A stretch of 20,463 nt of DNA from an uncultured Collinsella sp. (GTDB lineage: Bacteria; Actinomycetota; Coriobacteriia; Coriobacteriales; Coriobacteriaceae), in NCBI GenBank assembly GCA_902494815.1, contig CABUVB010000011.1:1-20463 (forward strand), read 5' to 3'. Of the stretch, positions 1 to 8,360 are shown piece after piece. A program made the translations under genes and the position numbers. Below the pieces are notes generated by a model. It was not told the origin of the DNA. It did no database searches and saw only the letters and a program-made list of their open reading frames with translations. Each line of letters begins with the position of its first letter. Positions within the stretch are counted from its first letter, which is position 1.

Positions 1-1598
1 CCCAGAACGACCTGATACGGGAAGCCCATAAGGTCGTTGTCCGCAAACTTAAAGCCGGGGCGCTCGTCGCGGTCATCCACGACAACCTCGATACCCTCGG
101 CACACAAGCCCTCGACGATTTGGTCGCAGACGGTCGCGCACTCCTCCTTCTTGGGATCGAGCGGAATCACCGCGACCTCGTACGGAGCGACAGAGACCGG
201 CCAGACGATGCCGTGCTCGTCATTGTGCTGCTCCACGACGGCAGCGAGCGAGCGGGACACGCCCACGCCGTAGCAACCCATGATCAGCGGTTTTTCCTTG
301 CCGTCCTCATCCATAAAGGTGGCACCCATGGCCTCGGAATACTTGGTACCCAGTTGGAAGACCTGAGAGACCTCGATGCCGCGGGCAGCAGAGAGCGGCT
401 TGCCGCAGTGCGGGCAGGGATCGCCGGCAACGACGGTGACCAGGTCGGCCCACTCATCGACGGTAAAGTCGCGCTCGGGGCAGGCGCCGGTAAAGTGATA
501 ATCGACCTCGTTGGCACCGCAAGCCCACTGCTTGGACTCGCGCAGGCTCTCGTCGCAGACCAGACGAATACCATCGGGCAGGTTAACCGGTCCGATAAAG
601 CCCTTATGCAGACCGTAAGTCTGGAGCTCCTCGTCGGTCATCATGCGATAGCCCTTGCCAAAGACATGCTCGGCCTTGCAGTCGTTGAGCTCATGATCGC
701 CCGGGACGATGGCCACGACGGGCTTACCCTCGGCATCGATCAACGCCAGGGACTTGCGCGTGCCGTTCTCGGGGAAGCCGAAGAACTTGGCGACGGCCTC
801 GATAGTGCCCATGCCCGGAGTCTCGACCTTGGTGAGCGTACCGTCGCCGGGGCCCTCAGTCACGACGACCTTTGTGCTTGCCGCCTCGTCATCGGCAGCA
901 AAGCCGCAATCGTCGCAGTAGACCAGCGAAGCCTCGCCGGCGTCGGCCAAAGCCATGTACTCGACGGAGGTATCGCCACCGATCTCGCCGGAGTCGGCAA
1001 CGACGGGCAGGGCCTTGATGTAGCAGCGCTCGCAGATGTTAGCGTAGGCCTGCTTCATCTTGTCGTACTCCTCCTGCAGGCTCTCCTGCGTGGCGGAGAA
1101 GCTGTAGGCGTCCTTCATGATGAACTCACGACCGCGCATCAGACCAAAGCGGGGGCGGAACTCATCGCGGAACTTATCCTGGATGTGATAGAGGTTGACG
1201 GGCAGCTGCTTATAAGAGCGCAGTTCATTGCGCACCAGGGCGGTGACAGTCTCCTCGTGGGTGGGGCCCAGCACGAACTCACGGCCGTGACGGTCATCAA
1301 AGCGCACAAGCTCTTTGCCATAGGCGTCGATGCGGCCGGACTCGCGCCACAGCTCAGCGTCGACCATAATGGGCATCATGAGCTCCTGGGCACCGGCGGC
1401 ATCCATTTCGTCGCGCACGATGTTCTCGATCTTGCGGATCGAGCGCCATGCGAGCGGCAGATAGGAATACAGGCCGGCGGCCTCCTTGCGGATCATGCCG
1501 GCGCGAAGCAGCAGACGGTGGCTCGCAAGCTCGGCGTCCGCCGGATCCTCTTTGAGCGTCGGCGCGTAAAGCTTAGACATATACATTGCTCGAGTCAT
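1..1598 (-). CDS. proS: Prolyl-tRNA synthetase, bacterial type (3' end cut off by the window)
   Basis: Class II aminoacyl-tRNA synthetase that charges tRNA-Pro in the cytoplasm. About 532 codons are visible and the C-terminal anticodon-binding part lies beyond the left edge. The N-terminus (MTRAMYMSKLYAPTLKED) is typical of bacterial ProRS. The motif 2 region shows GPTHEE and FRDEFRPRFGLMRGREFIMKDAYSF. A long stretch between motifs 2 and 3 corresponds to the editing (INS) domain of bacterial-type ProRS. Motif 3 is seen as MGCYGVGVSRSLAAVVEQ. The ATG is chosen because GGAG lies six bases upstream, inside the end of ispG. The stop of ispG directly abuts this ATG (zero gap), so translational coupling is likely. 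It is the last visible gene of the pyrH-to-proS operon. Family assignment is very secure. Confidence 0.97.
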   Translation of the reverse strand, partial: MTRAMYMSKLYAPTLKEDPADAELASHRLLLRAGMIRKEAAGLYSYLPLAWRSIRKIENIVRDEMDAAGAQELMMPIMVDAELWRESGRIDAYGKELVRFDDRHGREFVLGPTHEETVTALVRNELRSYKQLPVNLYHIQDKFRDEFRPRFGLMRGREFIMKDAYSFSATQESLQEEYDKMKQAYANICERCYIKALPVVADSGEIGGDTSVEYMALADAGEASLVYCDDCGFAADDEAASTKVVVTEGPGDGTLTKVETPGMGTIEAVAKFFGFPENGTRKSLALIDAEGKPVVAIVPGDHELNDCKAEHVFGKGYRMMTDEELQTYGLHKGFIGPVNLPDGIRLVCDESLRESKQWACGANEVDYHFTGACPERDFTVDEWADLVTVVAGDPCPHCGKPLSAARGIEVSQVFQLGTKYSEAMGATFMDEDGKEKPLIMGCYGVGVSRSLAAVVEQHNDEHGIVWPVSVAPYEVAVIPLDPKKEECATVCDQIVEGLCAEGIEVVVDDRDERPGFKFADNDLMGFPYQVVL

Positions 1599-2681
1599 TT
1601 ATTTCTCCTCAATAAGCTTGTCGACCTCGACCATGAGCGCGTCGACAATTTGGTCCTCAGCTACTTTACCAATGATCTGGCCATGCGAAAAGAGCAGGCC
1701 CTGACCTCGTCCGCAGGCAACTCCCAAGTCGGCATCAGAAGCCTCGCCGGGGCCATTAACGGCACATCCCATCACGGCGATCGAAAGCGGCGCGGAGTAG
1801 TTCTTGAGCCGTTCGGTGACCTCCTCGGCAATGGGAATGAGGTTGACCTGGCAACGAGCGCACGTGGGGCACGAGACGATCTCGGGACCACGACGACGCA
1901 GGCCCAGGGACTGCAGAATGCCCCAAGCGACCGGCGGCTCCTCAACCGGATCGGCCGTGAGCGAGACGCGCATGGTGTCACCGATACCCTCAGACAGCAG
2001 GATACCAAGGCCCACCGAGCTCTTGATGGTGCCCTGCAGCTTGGTACCTGCCTCGGTTACGCCCAGGTGAAGCGGAACGTGGGGAATCTCACGCGACAGG
2101 GCTCGATAGGTATCGAGCGTCGTATGCACGCTATGGGCCTTGGCGGAAAGAACGATGTTGGTGAAACCGCGGTCCTCAAAATGCTTGACGAAGCGCTCGC
2201 TCGACATCACGAGCTTTTCGGGCTGCGTAAGATCGTCGCGCTCGGCAATATCCTGCTCGAGCGAGCCGGCGTTCACGCCGATGCGAATCGCGCACCCAGC
2301 AGTGCCCGCAGCATCGATCACAGCATCGACCTTGGCCCAATCGCCGATGTTGCCAGGATTGATGCGCAGCTTGGCAGCACCGGCCTCAACGGCACCAATG
2401 GCGAGTTTATGGTTAAAGTGGATATCGGCGACAATCGGCACCGGAGACTCGGCACAGATGGTGCGGAAACCCTCAAGCGCGGCCTCGGTGGGCACGCTCA
2501 CGCGCACGATATCGCAGCCAGCCTGCGCCAACGCGCGCACTTGCGCAAGCGTTGCCTGGGCATCAGCGGTATCGGTGCAGGTCATGGATTGGACCACCAC
2601 CGGCGCGCCGCCACCGATCTGCACGCCGCCCACATGCACGGGGCGCGTCAGCTCGCGAGGCAAAGGATGGGATAAAGACAA
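1599..2681 (-). CDS. ispG: 4-hydroxy-3-methylbut-2-en-1-yl diphosphate synthase (MEP pathway, IspG/GcpE)
   Basis: Converts methylerythritol cyclodiphosphate to HMBPP, the penultimate step of MEP isoprenoid synthesis, using a [4Fe-4S] cluster. With the chosen start it is 360 residues, normal for the short bacterial form. The N-terminal TIM-barrel part runs to about residue 260. The cluster cysteines are C271 and C274 (SCPTC) and C306, followed by NGPGE with the conserved E313. This is the spacing seen in the E. coli enzyme. I chose the TTG at 2681: GGGGAG overlapping the protease stop sits eight bases upstream, and the protein then begins MSLSHPLPRELTRPVHV. The longer reading up to 2849 runs through the end of the protease gene and has no family similarity. 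It follows the M50 protease by 13 bases and abuts proS. Confidence 0.96.
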   Translation of the reverse strand: MSLSHPLPRELTRPVHVGGVQIGGGAPVVVQSMTCTDTADAQATLAQVRALAQAGCDIVRVSVPTEAALEGFRTICAESPVPIVADIHFNHKLAIGAVEAGAAKLRINPGNIGDWAKVDAVIDAAGTAGCAIRIGVNAGSLEQDIAERDDLTQPEKLVMSSERFVKHFEDRGFTNIVLSAKAHSVHTTLDTYRALSREIPHVPLHLGVTEAGTKLQGTIKSSVGLGILLSEGIGDTMRVSLTADPVEEPPVAWGILQSLGLRRRGPEIVSCPTCARCQVNLIPIAEEVTERLKNYSAPLSIAVMGCAVNGPGEASDADLGVACGRGQGLLFSHGQIIGKVAEDQIVDALMVEVDKLIEEK

Positions 2682-2694
2682 TCCAAACACTCCC

Positions 2695-4056
2695 CTACAG
2701 AATAAATCGAAGGATGTCGGAACGAAGCATATAGACAAACAGCAGTGCAAAGAGCGCGATGCCGACATAGCTGACGATTGTCTGCACTTTGAGCGGCAGC
2801 TCGCGGCCCGCAATTTTTTGAATGATCTCGATGACCAGCTTGCCGCCATCGAGCGGTGGGATGGGCAGCAGGTTCATAAAGCCAAGCGAGAACGAAATGA
2901 GGGCGGCAAAGGAAAGGAACGTGGCAGGGCCGGCAGCAGCGGCCTGTGAGGACATAACGCTAATACCCACGATCGAAGAAGACTGATCGAGAATCTCCAT
3001 CGTATGCTGCGGCTGGAGCAGGCGCATCACGCCATCCGCTGTCTGCACGACATAGGAGAACGACAGGCGAGCCGACGTGATGGGGTCTAAACGGACCACC
3101 TGCGTAGAGGCATACACACCTAGGCGCTCGTCCTCTTTGAGCGCAACCGTGGTCGAATGCTGCTTGCCGTCACGCTCGTACTCGATGGCGATATCGTCCT
3201 TACCGGCAGCCTTGCCGATGGCATCGTAGACATCCATCCAAGTGGAACATGAGACACCGTCAACCGAAAGGATCGCGTCACCGCCCTCGATACCCGCCTT
3301 GGCGGCAATAGACCCCTCGTCAACCTGACCGATCACGTTGGTATCCATCGGCACGGTGACACCCGCAATGGAATAGATGCTCATAAGGAGCAAAAAACCC
3401 GTCAAGATATTGACGATAATGCCCGCGAGCAGCATAAAGGCGCGCTTGAGAAAGCCTTGGCCAAGATAGGTGTGCGAGCGCTCTTGCGCAAGGAACTCGG
3501 CCTCGCCGCACGGCAGCTCCCACACATCGCCCTCGGCAGTCGCATGTTCGCGATCGAAACGGCGACCATCAAAGGTGGTATAGCCTGCCTTGTCTCGCGG
3601 CAACGTCTGATATTTGGTGGGATAGTAGCTCGGCGAGGGCTTCTCCCCTTCCTCATACCAGGGCGCGATGGAGCCCCAGCCCAGCAAAAGGGCGCATGCC
3701 TCGAGCACATCCTCCTCGGAAAGCTCGAGCTCGACAGCAAGGTCGGCCACGGTCACGCGACCATGACGATAGATAGCCGCGAGCACGCGGTCGGCGCACG
3801 AAACATCGGTCGGATCCATACCGCAGATGGCAGCGTAGCCACCCAGCAGCAGCGGGGTCACGCCAAACTTGGTTCCAATGCGACGCGACGTGTAATGGAT
3901 GTCAAAGCGGCACGGCAGACCCAAAAAGAACTCGGTCACACGGACGCCGCAGGCGCGCGCCGCCAAAAAGTGGCCGCCCTCGTGCAAAAACACGAGGACG
4001 GAAAGCATCAGCAGGCCCCAAAAGACCGATGAGAGAACGCTCAGAACAGTATCCAT
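2695..4056 (-). CDS. rseP: M50-family site-2 (intramembrane) metalloprotease, RseP-like, with a winged-helix-like insertion
   Basis: Membrane zinc protease of the RseP/RasP family, which cleaves transmembrane substrates such as anti-sigma factors. About 453 residues. The first membrane segment carries the zinc motif HEGGH (H25, E26, H29). A GGY loop follows at about 72-74. A PDZ domain lies near residues 240-315, and the third zinc ligand is in NLLPIPPLDGGKLV near the C-terminus, between late membrane segments. Residues about 81-192 are an insertion absent from the E. coli-type protein. It contains a segment (86-131) that looks like a winged helix. I prefer the ATG at 4056. A TTG at 4071 is also open, but AAGGA is one base from it, and AAGGA is 15 bases from the ATG, so the start is not settled. 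Substrate unknown; the gene symbol is by family only. Confidence 0.92.
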   Translation of the reverse strand: MDTVLSVLSSVFWGLLMLSVLVFLHEGGHFLAARACGVRVTEFFLGLPCRFDIHYTSRRIGTKFGVTPLLLGGYAAICGMDPTDVSCADRVLAAIYRHGRVTVADLAVELELSEEDVLEACALLLGWGSIAPWYEEGEKPSPSYYPTKYQTLPRDKAGYTTFDGRRFDREHATAEGDVWELPCGEAEFLAQERSHTYLGQGFLKRAFMLLAGIIVNILTGFLLLMSIYSIAGVTVPMDTNVIGQVDEGSIAAKAGIEGGDAILSVDGVSCSTWMDVYDAIGKAAGKDDIAIEYERDGKQHSTTVALKEDERLGVYASTQVVRLDPITSARLSFSYVVQTADGVMRLLQPQHTMEILDQSSSIVGISVMSSQAAAAGPATFLSFAALISFSLGFMNLLPIPPLDGGKLVIEIIQKIAGRELPLKVQTIVSYVGIALFALLFVYMLRSDILRFIL

Positions 4057-4081
4057 AAAACGAAAAAGCAATCCTTATGGG

Positions 4082-5269
4082 TTAGGAACGGGTTGCGGCG
4101 AGCACCTGCGCAGCCTTTTCACGCGCCCACGCATCGATGTCGCGAAGCTGCTCAAACGAATCGACCACCTGCATATCGTGGGCGTCCATACAGGATTCCA
4201 CAATGCGATCGATATCGGTAAAGCTGCAGCCATCGTGCAGGAAGGCATCGACGGCGACCTCGTTGGCGGCATTGAGCACGCACGGCATGGTGCCACCCGT
4301 CTTGCCGGCACGCTCGGCCAGTGCCAGACAGCGGAAGGTATCCATGTCGGCAGCATCAAACGTGAGCTGCCCCAGCTCGCGGAAATCGATACGAGGCGCC
4401 GGAGTATCCCAACGCTCGGGATACGAGAACGCGAACTGGATGGGAATACGCATGTCGGATGCACCGAGATGCGCCATCACGGAGCCGTCGGCGAACTCGA
4501 CCATAGAGTGAATCTTGGACTGACGCTGCACGACCACGTTAATGAAATCGAGGTCGCAGTTAAACAGATGCATGGCCTCAATGCGCTCCAGGCCCTTGTT
4601 CATGAGGGTGGCGGAGTCAATGGTGATCTTGGCACCCATGGCCCACGTGGGATGCGCGAGGGCATCGGCACGCGTCACGCGATCGAGCTCGTCGCGCGTG
4701 CGGCCAAAGAACGGACCGCCCGAGCAGGTGAGCCAAATGCAGTGGGCCTCGCGCGGGTTCTCCCCCAGATAGCACTGGTAGATGGCGGAATGCTCAGAGT
4801 CGACCGGAATAAGCTGGCCCGGTTGCGCCAACGGCATAAGCAAGTCGCCACCGACGACGAGGGACTCCTTGTTGGCAAGGGCAAGGCGCTTATTCGAGGT
4901 CAAGGCCGCATGGCTCGCCTCGAGACCGGCGGCGCCCACAATAGCGACGAGCACACAGTCGACATCGTCGCGACGCGCGAGCTCGCAAACCGCCTGCGCG
5001 CCAACGCCGAGCTGTGTGCCCTCGGGCAACTCCTGCAGCACGGCGTCATCGCCATGAGCGACATCGGCAACGGCAACCGCCGGAACCGAGAACTCGCGGG
5101 CAGCGGCAACGAGCTCCGAGGTGCTGGAATTAACGGACAGCGCCGTCACCTGCAGGCGATCGGCATGCTGGCGGCACACATCGAGCGCCTGGGTGCCGAT
5201 AGAGCCCGTACAACCCAGGATGGCAACGAGAAGGCGTCCATCGGGGCCATACGTCGTCTGGAAGGACAT
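4082..5269 (-). CDS. dxr: 1-deoxy-D-xylulose 5-phosphate reductoisomerase (DXP reductoisomerase)
   Basis: Makes 2-C-methyl-D-erythritol 4-phosphate from DXP with NADPH, the committed step of the MEP pathway, so it belongs functionally with ispG in this operon. 395 residues, close to the usual length of about 398. The NADPH-binding loop GCTGSIGTQ is at residues 19-27. LALANKESLVVGG, GPFFG and TIDSATLMNKGLERIEAMHLF are the family's NADPH, substrate-loop and metal-binding regions. The start is the ATG at 5269, overlapping the cdsA stop by one base (TAATG), with GGAGG nine bases upstream. An upstream extension to 5314 would lie in cdsA and add an unrelated arginine-rich tail, so it is rejected. 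Confidence 0.97.
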   Translation of the reverse strand: MSFQTTYGPDGRLLVAILGCTGSIGTQALDVCRQHADRLQVTALSVNSSTSELVAAAREFSVPAVAVADVAHGDDAVLQELPEGTQLGVGAQAVCELARRDDVDCVLVAIVGAAGLEASHAALTSNKRLALANKESLVVGGDLLMPLAQPGQLIPVDSEHSAIYQCYLGENPREAHCIWLTCSGGPFFGRTRDELDRVTRADALAHPTWAMGAKITIDSATLMNKGLERIEAMHLFNCDLDFINVVVQRQSKIHSMVEFADGSVMAHLGASDMRIPIQFAFSYPERWDTPAPRIDFRELGQLTFDAADMDTFRCLALAERAGKTGGTMPCVLNAANEVAVDAFLHDGCSFTDIDRIVESCMDAHDMQVVDSFEQLRDIDAWAREKAAQVLAATRS

Positions 5270-6183
5270 TACAGCACGCCTCCAATCATCAGCAACAGCT
5301 GTGCGGTGATGCAACCGAAGATAAGCGAATCGCTACGATCGAGCATTCCGCCGTGGCCCGGGATAAGGTTGCCGGAATCCTTGACGCCCACACCGCGCTT
5401 GATGCGCGACTCGATAAGGTCGCCGATAACGCCCAGAATGGACACGACCACGCCGCACAGCAGCGCATAGGGCAGGCTGAGCTTGTAGAAGTGCGTCGCC
5501 CACAGGATGAGCCAAATCAAAACCGAGCCCAAGATGCCGCCGGCAAACCCCTCCCAGCTCTTTTTGGGGGAGATCTTGGGAACCATCTTGTGCTTGCCGA
5601 TACGGCTGCCCACGATGTAGGCAAACGAATCGGAGACCCAAAGGGACGCGCAAACGCCCACTGAAAGCAGGGCGCCGGCAAAACCGGGCACGGCATCGCG
5701 CAGCAACACGATAGCCGACAGCATAAAGCCAGTGTAGATGGGACCCATGAGCGTCACGGCCACATCGGAGATGCGGGTACGCGGCGACCAGACATACCAA
5801 ATGCCCACAGCGAGCATCAAGGCAAAAAGCAGGGCATTCAGCAACATCGAATCGCCCAACGCCGACAGCGGAAAGAGTACGGCGGCAGCGATACCCATGC
5901 GCTCGTTAGCCATCTTGCCATCGAGCCTTGTCATACGGAAAAACTCATAGCAGCACAGACCGCTCATGACAGAAACAAAGATGGCCGTGGGCACGATACC
6001 CAAAACCAGGCACAGGATAAAGACAACGGCGTAGACGATACCGGCGGCGGCACGGGTAATAAAGCCCGCCAACCACGAACCGGTGCCGCTCTTCGCTGCA
6101 GGCGCTCCCGCAGTGGCAGCCTTTCGCGCAGGCGCCGCGGAAACTGGCGTCTTGGGAGCAGATGCCTTGGGACGATCGGACAT
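5269..6183 (-). CDS. cdsA: Phosphatidate cytidylyltransferase (CDP-diacylglycerol synthase)
   Basis: Integral membrane enzyme that makes CDP-diacylglycerol from phosphatidic acid and CTP, the precursor of phospholipids. 304 residues. The first 35 or so residues are rich in Ala, Pro and Lys and probably disordered. Several hydrophobic membrane segments follow. The family signature is near the C-terminus: SRIKRGVGVKDSGNLIPGHG followed by GMLDRSDS. The ATG at 6183 has a GAGGAGG Shine-Dalgarno within the end of uppS, two bases after the uppS stop. In many Actinobacteria an rlmN gene sits between cdsA and dxr; here the two overlap directly. Confidence 0.96.
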   Translation of the reverse strand: MSDRPKASAPKTPVSAAPARKAATAGAPAAKSGTGSWLAGFITRAAAGIVYAVVFILCLVLGIVPTAIFVSVMSGLCCYEFFRMTRLDGKMANERMGIAAAVLFPLSALGDSMLLNALLFALMLAVGIWYVWSPRTRISDVAVTLMGPIYTGFMLSAIVLLRDAVPGFAGALLSVGVCASLWVSDSFAYIVGSRIGKHKMVPKISPKKSWEGFAGGILGSVLIWLILWATHFYKLSLPYALLCGVVVSILGVIGDLIESRIKRGVGVKDSGNLIPGHGGMLDRSDSLIFGCITAQLLLMIGGVL

Positions 6184-6185
6184 GA

Positions 6186-6980
6186 TTAAGCCTCCTCGGT
6201 CTTGCTCAGTCCACCAAACCTACGGTCACGGCCCTGATAGGCCAAAATGGCGTCGACAAGGCCCCAGCGATCAAAGTCGGGCCAATAGGTATCGGTGACG
6301 TAGAATTCGGAATAAGCCACCTGCCACAGCAGATAGTTCGAAAGGCGCAGCTCACCAGAGGTGCGAATCACAAGTTCGGGATCGGGAAGACCGGCGGTAT
6401 AGAGGTGGGAAGCCACCATGTCGTCATCAATTGCGGCAGGATCGATCTTACCGGCGGCAGCGTCGGATGCGATCTGACGGACAGCGCGGGTAATCTCGGC
6501 ACGCGCGCCGTAGTTGACGGCAAGCGCCAGCGTCATACCGGTGTGATCGGCGCACTCGGCAAGACCGCGCTCAAAAACGTCGCGAGTCTTCTTGGGCAGC
6601 GCGGAAATGTCACCCAAAAAGACAACACGCACGTTTTCGCGCTTCAGAAGCGGCAGCTCGTCGATGAAAGTCTTGGCAAACAGATGCATCAAGACGTTTA
6701 CCTCATGCTGCGGACGGTTCCAGTTTTCGGTAGAAAACGCATAGGCAGAAAGCACGTCGACGCCCAGGCGCACGCAGGCGGTAATGATCTCGCGAAGGGA
6801 GACGATACCCGCCTTGTGGCCCTCAGTGCGCGCAAGACCGCGCGACGTGGCCCAACGACCGTTGCCGTCCATGATGCACGAGATATGGTGCGGAATGTTA
6901 TTGAGGTCAAGGTCGGAAAAACCGACGCCCGCAGGGGCGTCGGCAAAGTACTCGACCAGTTTATGCTCGTCGTATTGCAC
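6186..6980 (-). CDS. uppS: Polyprenyl diphosphate synthase (undecaprenyl/isoprenyl transferase, UppS family)
   Basis: cis-Prenyltransferase that extends farnesyl diphosphate with IPP to make the lipid carrier for peptidoglycan and wall polymers, drawing on the IPP made by the MEP pathway. 264 residues. Catalytic Asp38 lies in MDGNGRWA, followed by GHKAG, AFSTENWNRP and the IPP-binding end RTSGELRLSNYLLWQ then VAYSEFY. Exact product chain length cannot be read from sequence. The start is GTG at 6980 with GGAG seven bases upstream, one base after the frr stop. The protein carries about a dozen extra N-terminal residues compared with E. coli UppS. Confidence 0.96.
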   Translation of the reverse strand: MQYDEHKLVEYFADAPAGVGFSDLDLNNIPHHISCIMDGNGRWATSRGLARTEGHKAGIVSLREIITACVRLGVDVLSAYAFSTENWNRPQHEVNVLMHLFAKTFIDELPLLKRENVRVVFLGDISALPKKTRDVFERGLAECADHTGMTLALAVNYGARAEITRAVRQIASDAAAGKIDPAAIDDDMVASHLYTAGLPDPELVIRTSGELRLSNYLLWQVAYSEFYVTDTYWPDFDRWGLVDAILAYQGRDRRFGGLSKTEEA

Positions 6981-6981
6981 C

Positions 6982-7518
6982 TTAGATCTCCATGACCTCG
7001 GCTTCTTTTTCCTTCAGAAGCTCCTCGACCTTGGCGACATACTCATCGGTGTGCTTCTGGACCTTGGCCTGCTCGCGACGGACATCGTCCTCGGTGAGCT
7101 CCTCATCGCGCTCGAGCTTGTTGTTAAAGTCGCGACGGATGTTACGGATAGACACCTTGGCCTGCTCGGCGTACTCGCGGCACTCCTTGACGAGCTCGCG
7201 ACGGCGCTCCTCAGTGGGAGCCGGGAACGGAAGACGAACGACGGTGCCATCGGAGTTGGGGGTAATACCCAGATCGGAAGCGCCGATGGCCTTGACGATA
7301 GCATTGATGAGCGCCTTGTCCCACGGCTCGATGAGCAGCATGTGGGCCTCGGGGGTCTTGACGGCGGCAACCTGCGTGACCGGCGTGGGAACACCGTAAT
7401 AATCGACGGTGATGTCGGACAGAATGTTGGCATTGGCGCGGCCGGTACGAACCTTGGAGAAGTTATGCTTGAGGGACTCGAGCGACTTGTCCATATGGGC
7501 GGTGATGTTCTCTGCCAT
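6982..7518 (-). CDS. frr: Ribosome recycling factor
   Basis: Splits post-termination ribosomes together with EF-G. 178 residues, slightly shorter than the usual 185 because the N-terminal helix begins late (MAENITAHMDKSLESLKHNF). The conserved core is clear: SKVRTGRANANIL, YYGVPTPVTQVA, LLIEPWDK, and the long charged helices EERRRELVKECREYAEQAKV and RNIRRDF. ATG at 7518 with GGAGG eight to nine bases upstream. It starts two bases after the pyrH stop; pyrH-frr is one of the most conserved bacterial gene pairs. Confidence 0.97.
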   Translation of the reverse strand: MAENITAHMDKSLESLKHNFSKVRTGRANANILSDITVDYYGVPTPVTQVAAVKTPEAHMLLIEPWDKALINAIVKAIGASDLGITPNSDGTVVRLPFPAPTEERRRELVKECREYAEQAKVSIRNIRRDFNNKLERDEELTEDDVRREQAKVQKHTDEYVAKVEELLKEKEAEVMEI

Positions 7519-7520
7519 GC

Positions 7521-8243
7521 TTAATCCTCCTGATAGACGAGCGTGCCGACGGGCTCACCCGAAAGCGCGCGCTTGACAGTGTCCTCGCCATCGATGTTGA
7601 GGACCAAAATCGGCATACGGTTATCCTGGCACAGTGCCGTAGCCGTGGAATCCATAACCTGCAGACCGCGGACGAGAACCTCGTGATAGGTAATCTTGTC
7701 AAAGCGGACGGCATCGGCGCACTTGACGGGATCCTTGTCGTAGATACCGTCGACCTTGGTGGCCTTAATCAGAATCTCCGCACCGATCTCGCAGGCACGA
7801 AGAGCCGCGGCGGTGTCGGTCGTAAAGTACGGATTGCCCGAACCGGCGGCAAAAATAACGACGTTACCCTTGGAAAGGTGGTTGATGGCGCGACGGCGAA
7901 TATAGGGCTCGCAGATCTCGTTCATCTGGATAGCGCTCATCACGCGGCAAGGAACATCGTTGTGCTCGAAGGCATCCTGCAGGGCGAGCGCGTTCATAAC
8001 GGTTGCCAGCATCCCCATGTAGTCGGCCTGAGCACGCTCCATGCCACCGGCAGCGCCTGCCATGCCGCGGAAAATATTGCCGCCGCCGACAACGACGCCG
8101 ACCTCATGGCCAACGGCGAGCAGCTCCTTGACCTGCTTGGCAAGATGATCGGTAACCTTGGGGTCGATGCCATATTGGCCGTCGCCCATCAGTGCTTCGC
8201 CGGAAAGCTTAAGAAGCACGCGTTTATATCGGATGTCGGACAA
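7521..8243 (-). CDS. pyrH: UMP kinase (uridylate kinase)
   Basis: Phosphorylates UMP to UDP; hexameric cytoplasmic enzyme of the amino-acid-kinase fold. 240 residues. Visible motifs are LLKLSGEALMGD (phosphate loop), VVVGGGNIFRG, RRAINHLSKGNVVIFAAGSG and NPYFTTDTAAALRA (UMP binding). The start is TTG at 8243, supported by a strong AAAGGAGG seven bases upstream; the next downstream candidates would delete the first strand. It is the first gene of the eight-gene operon ending in proS and lies after the tsf terminator, so it needs its own promoter or read-through. Confidence 0.97.
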   Translation of the reverse strand: MSDIRYKRVLLKLSGEALMGDGQYGIDPKVTDHLAKQVKELLAVGHEVGVVVGGGNIFRGMAGAAGGMERAQADYMGMLATVMNALALQDAFEHNDVPCRVMSAIQMNEICEPYIRRRAINHLSKGNVVIFAAGSGNPYFTTDTAAALRACEIGAEILIKATKVDGIYDKDPVKCADAVRFDKITYHEVLVRGLQVMDSTATALCQDNRMPILVLNIDGEDTVKRALSGEPVGTLVYQED

Positions 8244-8283
8244 AGCGATCCTCCTTTAATTAGACTCTCAATATGATATCAAA

Positions 8284-8299
8284 GGCTCTGATAAGAGCC
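8284..8299 (-). other. Short hairpin in the pyrH leader
   Basis: GGCTCT and AGAGCC form a perfect 6-bp stem around a four-base loop, 40 bases upstream of the pyrH start and just downstream of the tsf terminator. In the transcript it is followed only by UUUGAU, a weak tail. It could be a second, weaker terminator, an attenuator or an mRNA-stabilising 5' hairpin. I see no convincing -35/-10 pair between 8244 and 8302. Confidence 0.35.
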
Positions 8300-8302
8300 A
8301 TG

Positions 8303-8337
8303 AAAAAGCAGGCTGTGAGTAAAACCCACAGCCTGCT
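8303..8337 (-). terminator. Intrinsic terminator of rpsB-tsf
   Basis: Reading leftward, a perfect 11-bp stem AGCAGGCTGTG/CACAGCCTGCT with a 9-base loop is followed directly by TTTTT. It begins about 25 bases after the tsf stop and precedes pyrH, separating the two operons. A textbook rho-independent terminator. Confidence 0.9.
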
Positions 8338-8360
8338 CATTACCAGCTACAAGAGCTTAT

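Noticed and set aside
1599..1700. T-box leader for proS
   Set aside because: proS starts directly at the ispG stop with no leader, specifier loop or antiterminator sequence.
120..2675. 851-codon open frame on the plus strand
   Set aside because: It lies antisense to proS and ispG, which have clear family motifs. Its translation has no family-like motifs. Long antisense frames are expected in GC-rich DNA.
2682..2849. N-terminal extension of IspG
   Set aside because: The extra 56 residues are encoded by the protease 3' end in another frame, are Ser/Arg/Cys-rich and lack an initiating ribosome-binding site; the TTG at 2681 has one.
3899..5470. 523-codon open frame on the plus strand
   Set aside because: Antisense to the M50 protease, dxr and cdsA; it crosses three real gene boundaries and shows no recognisable domain.
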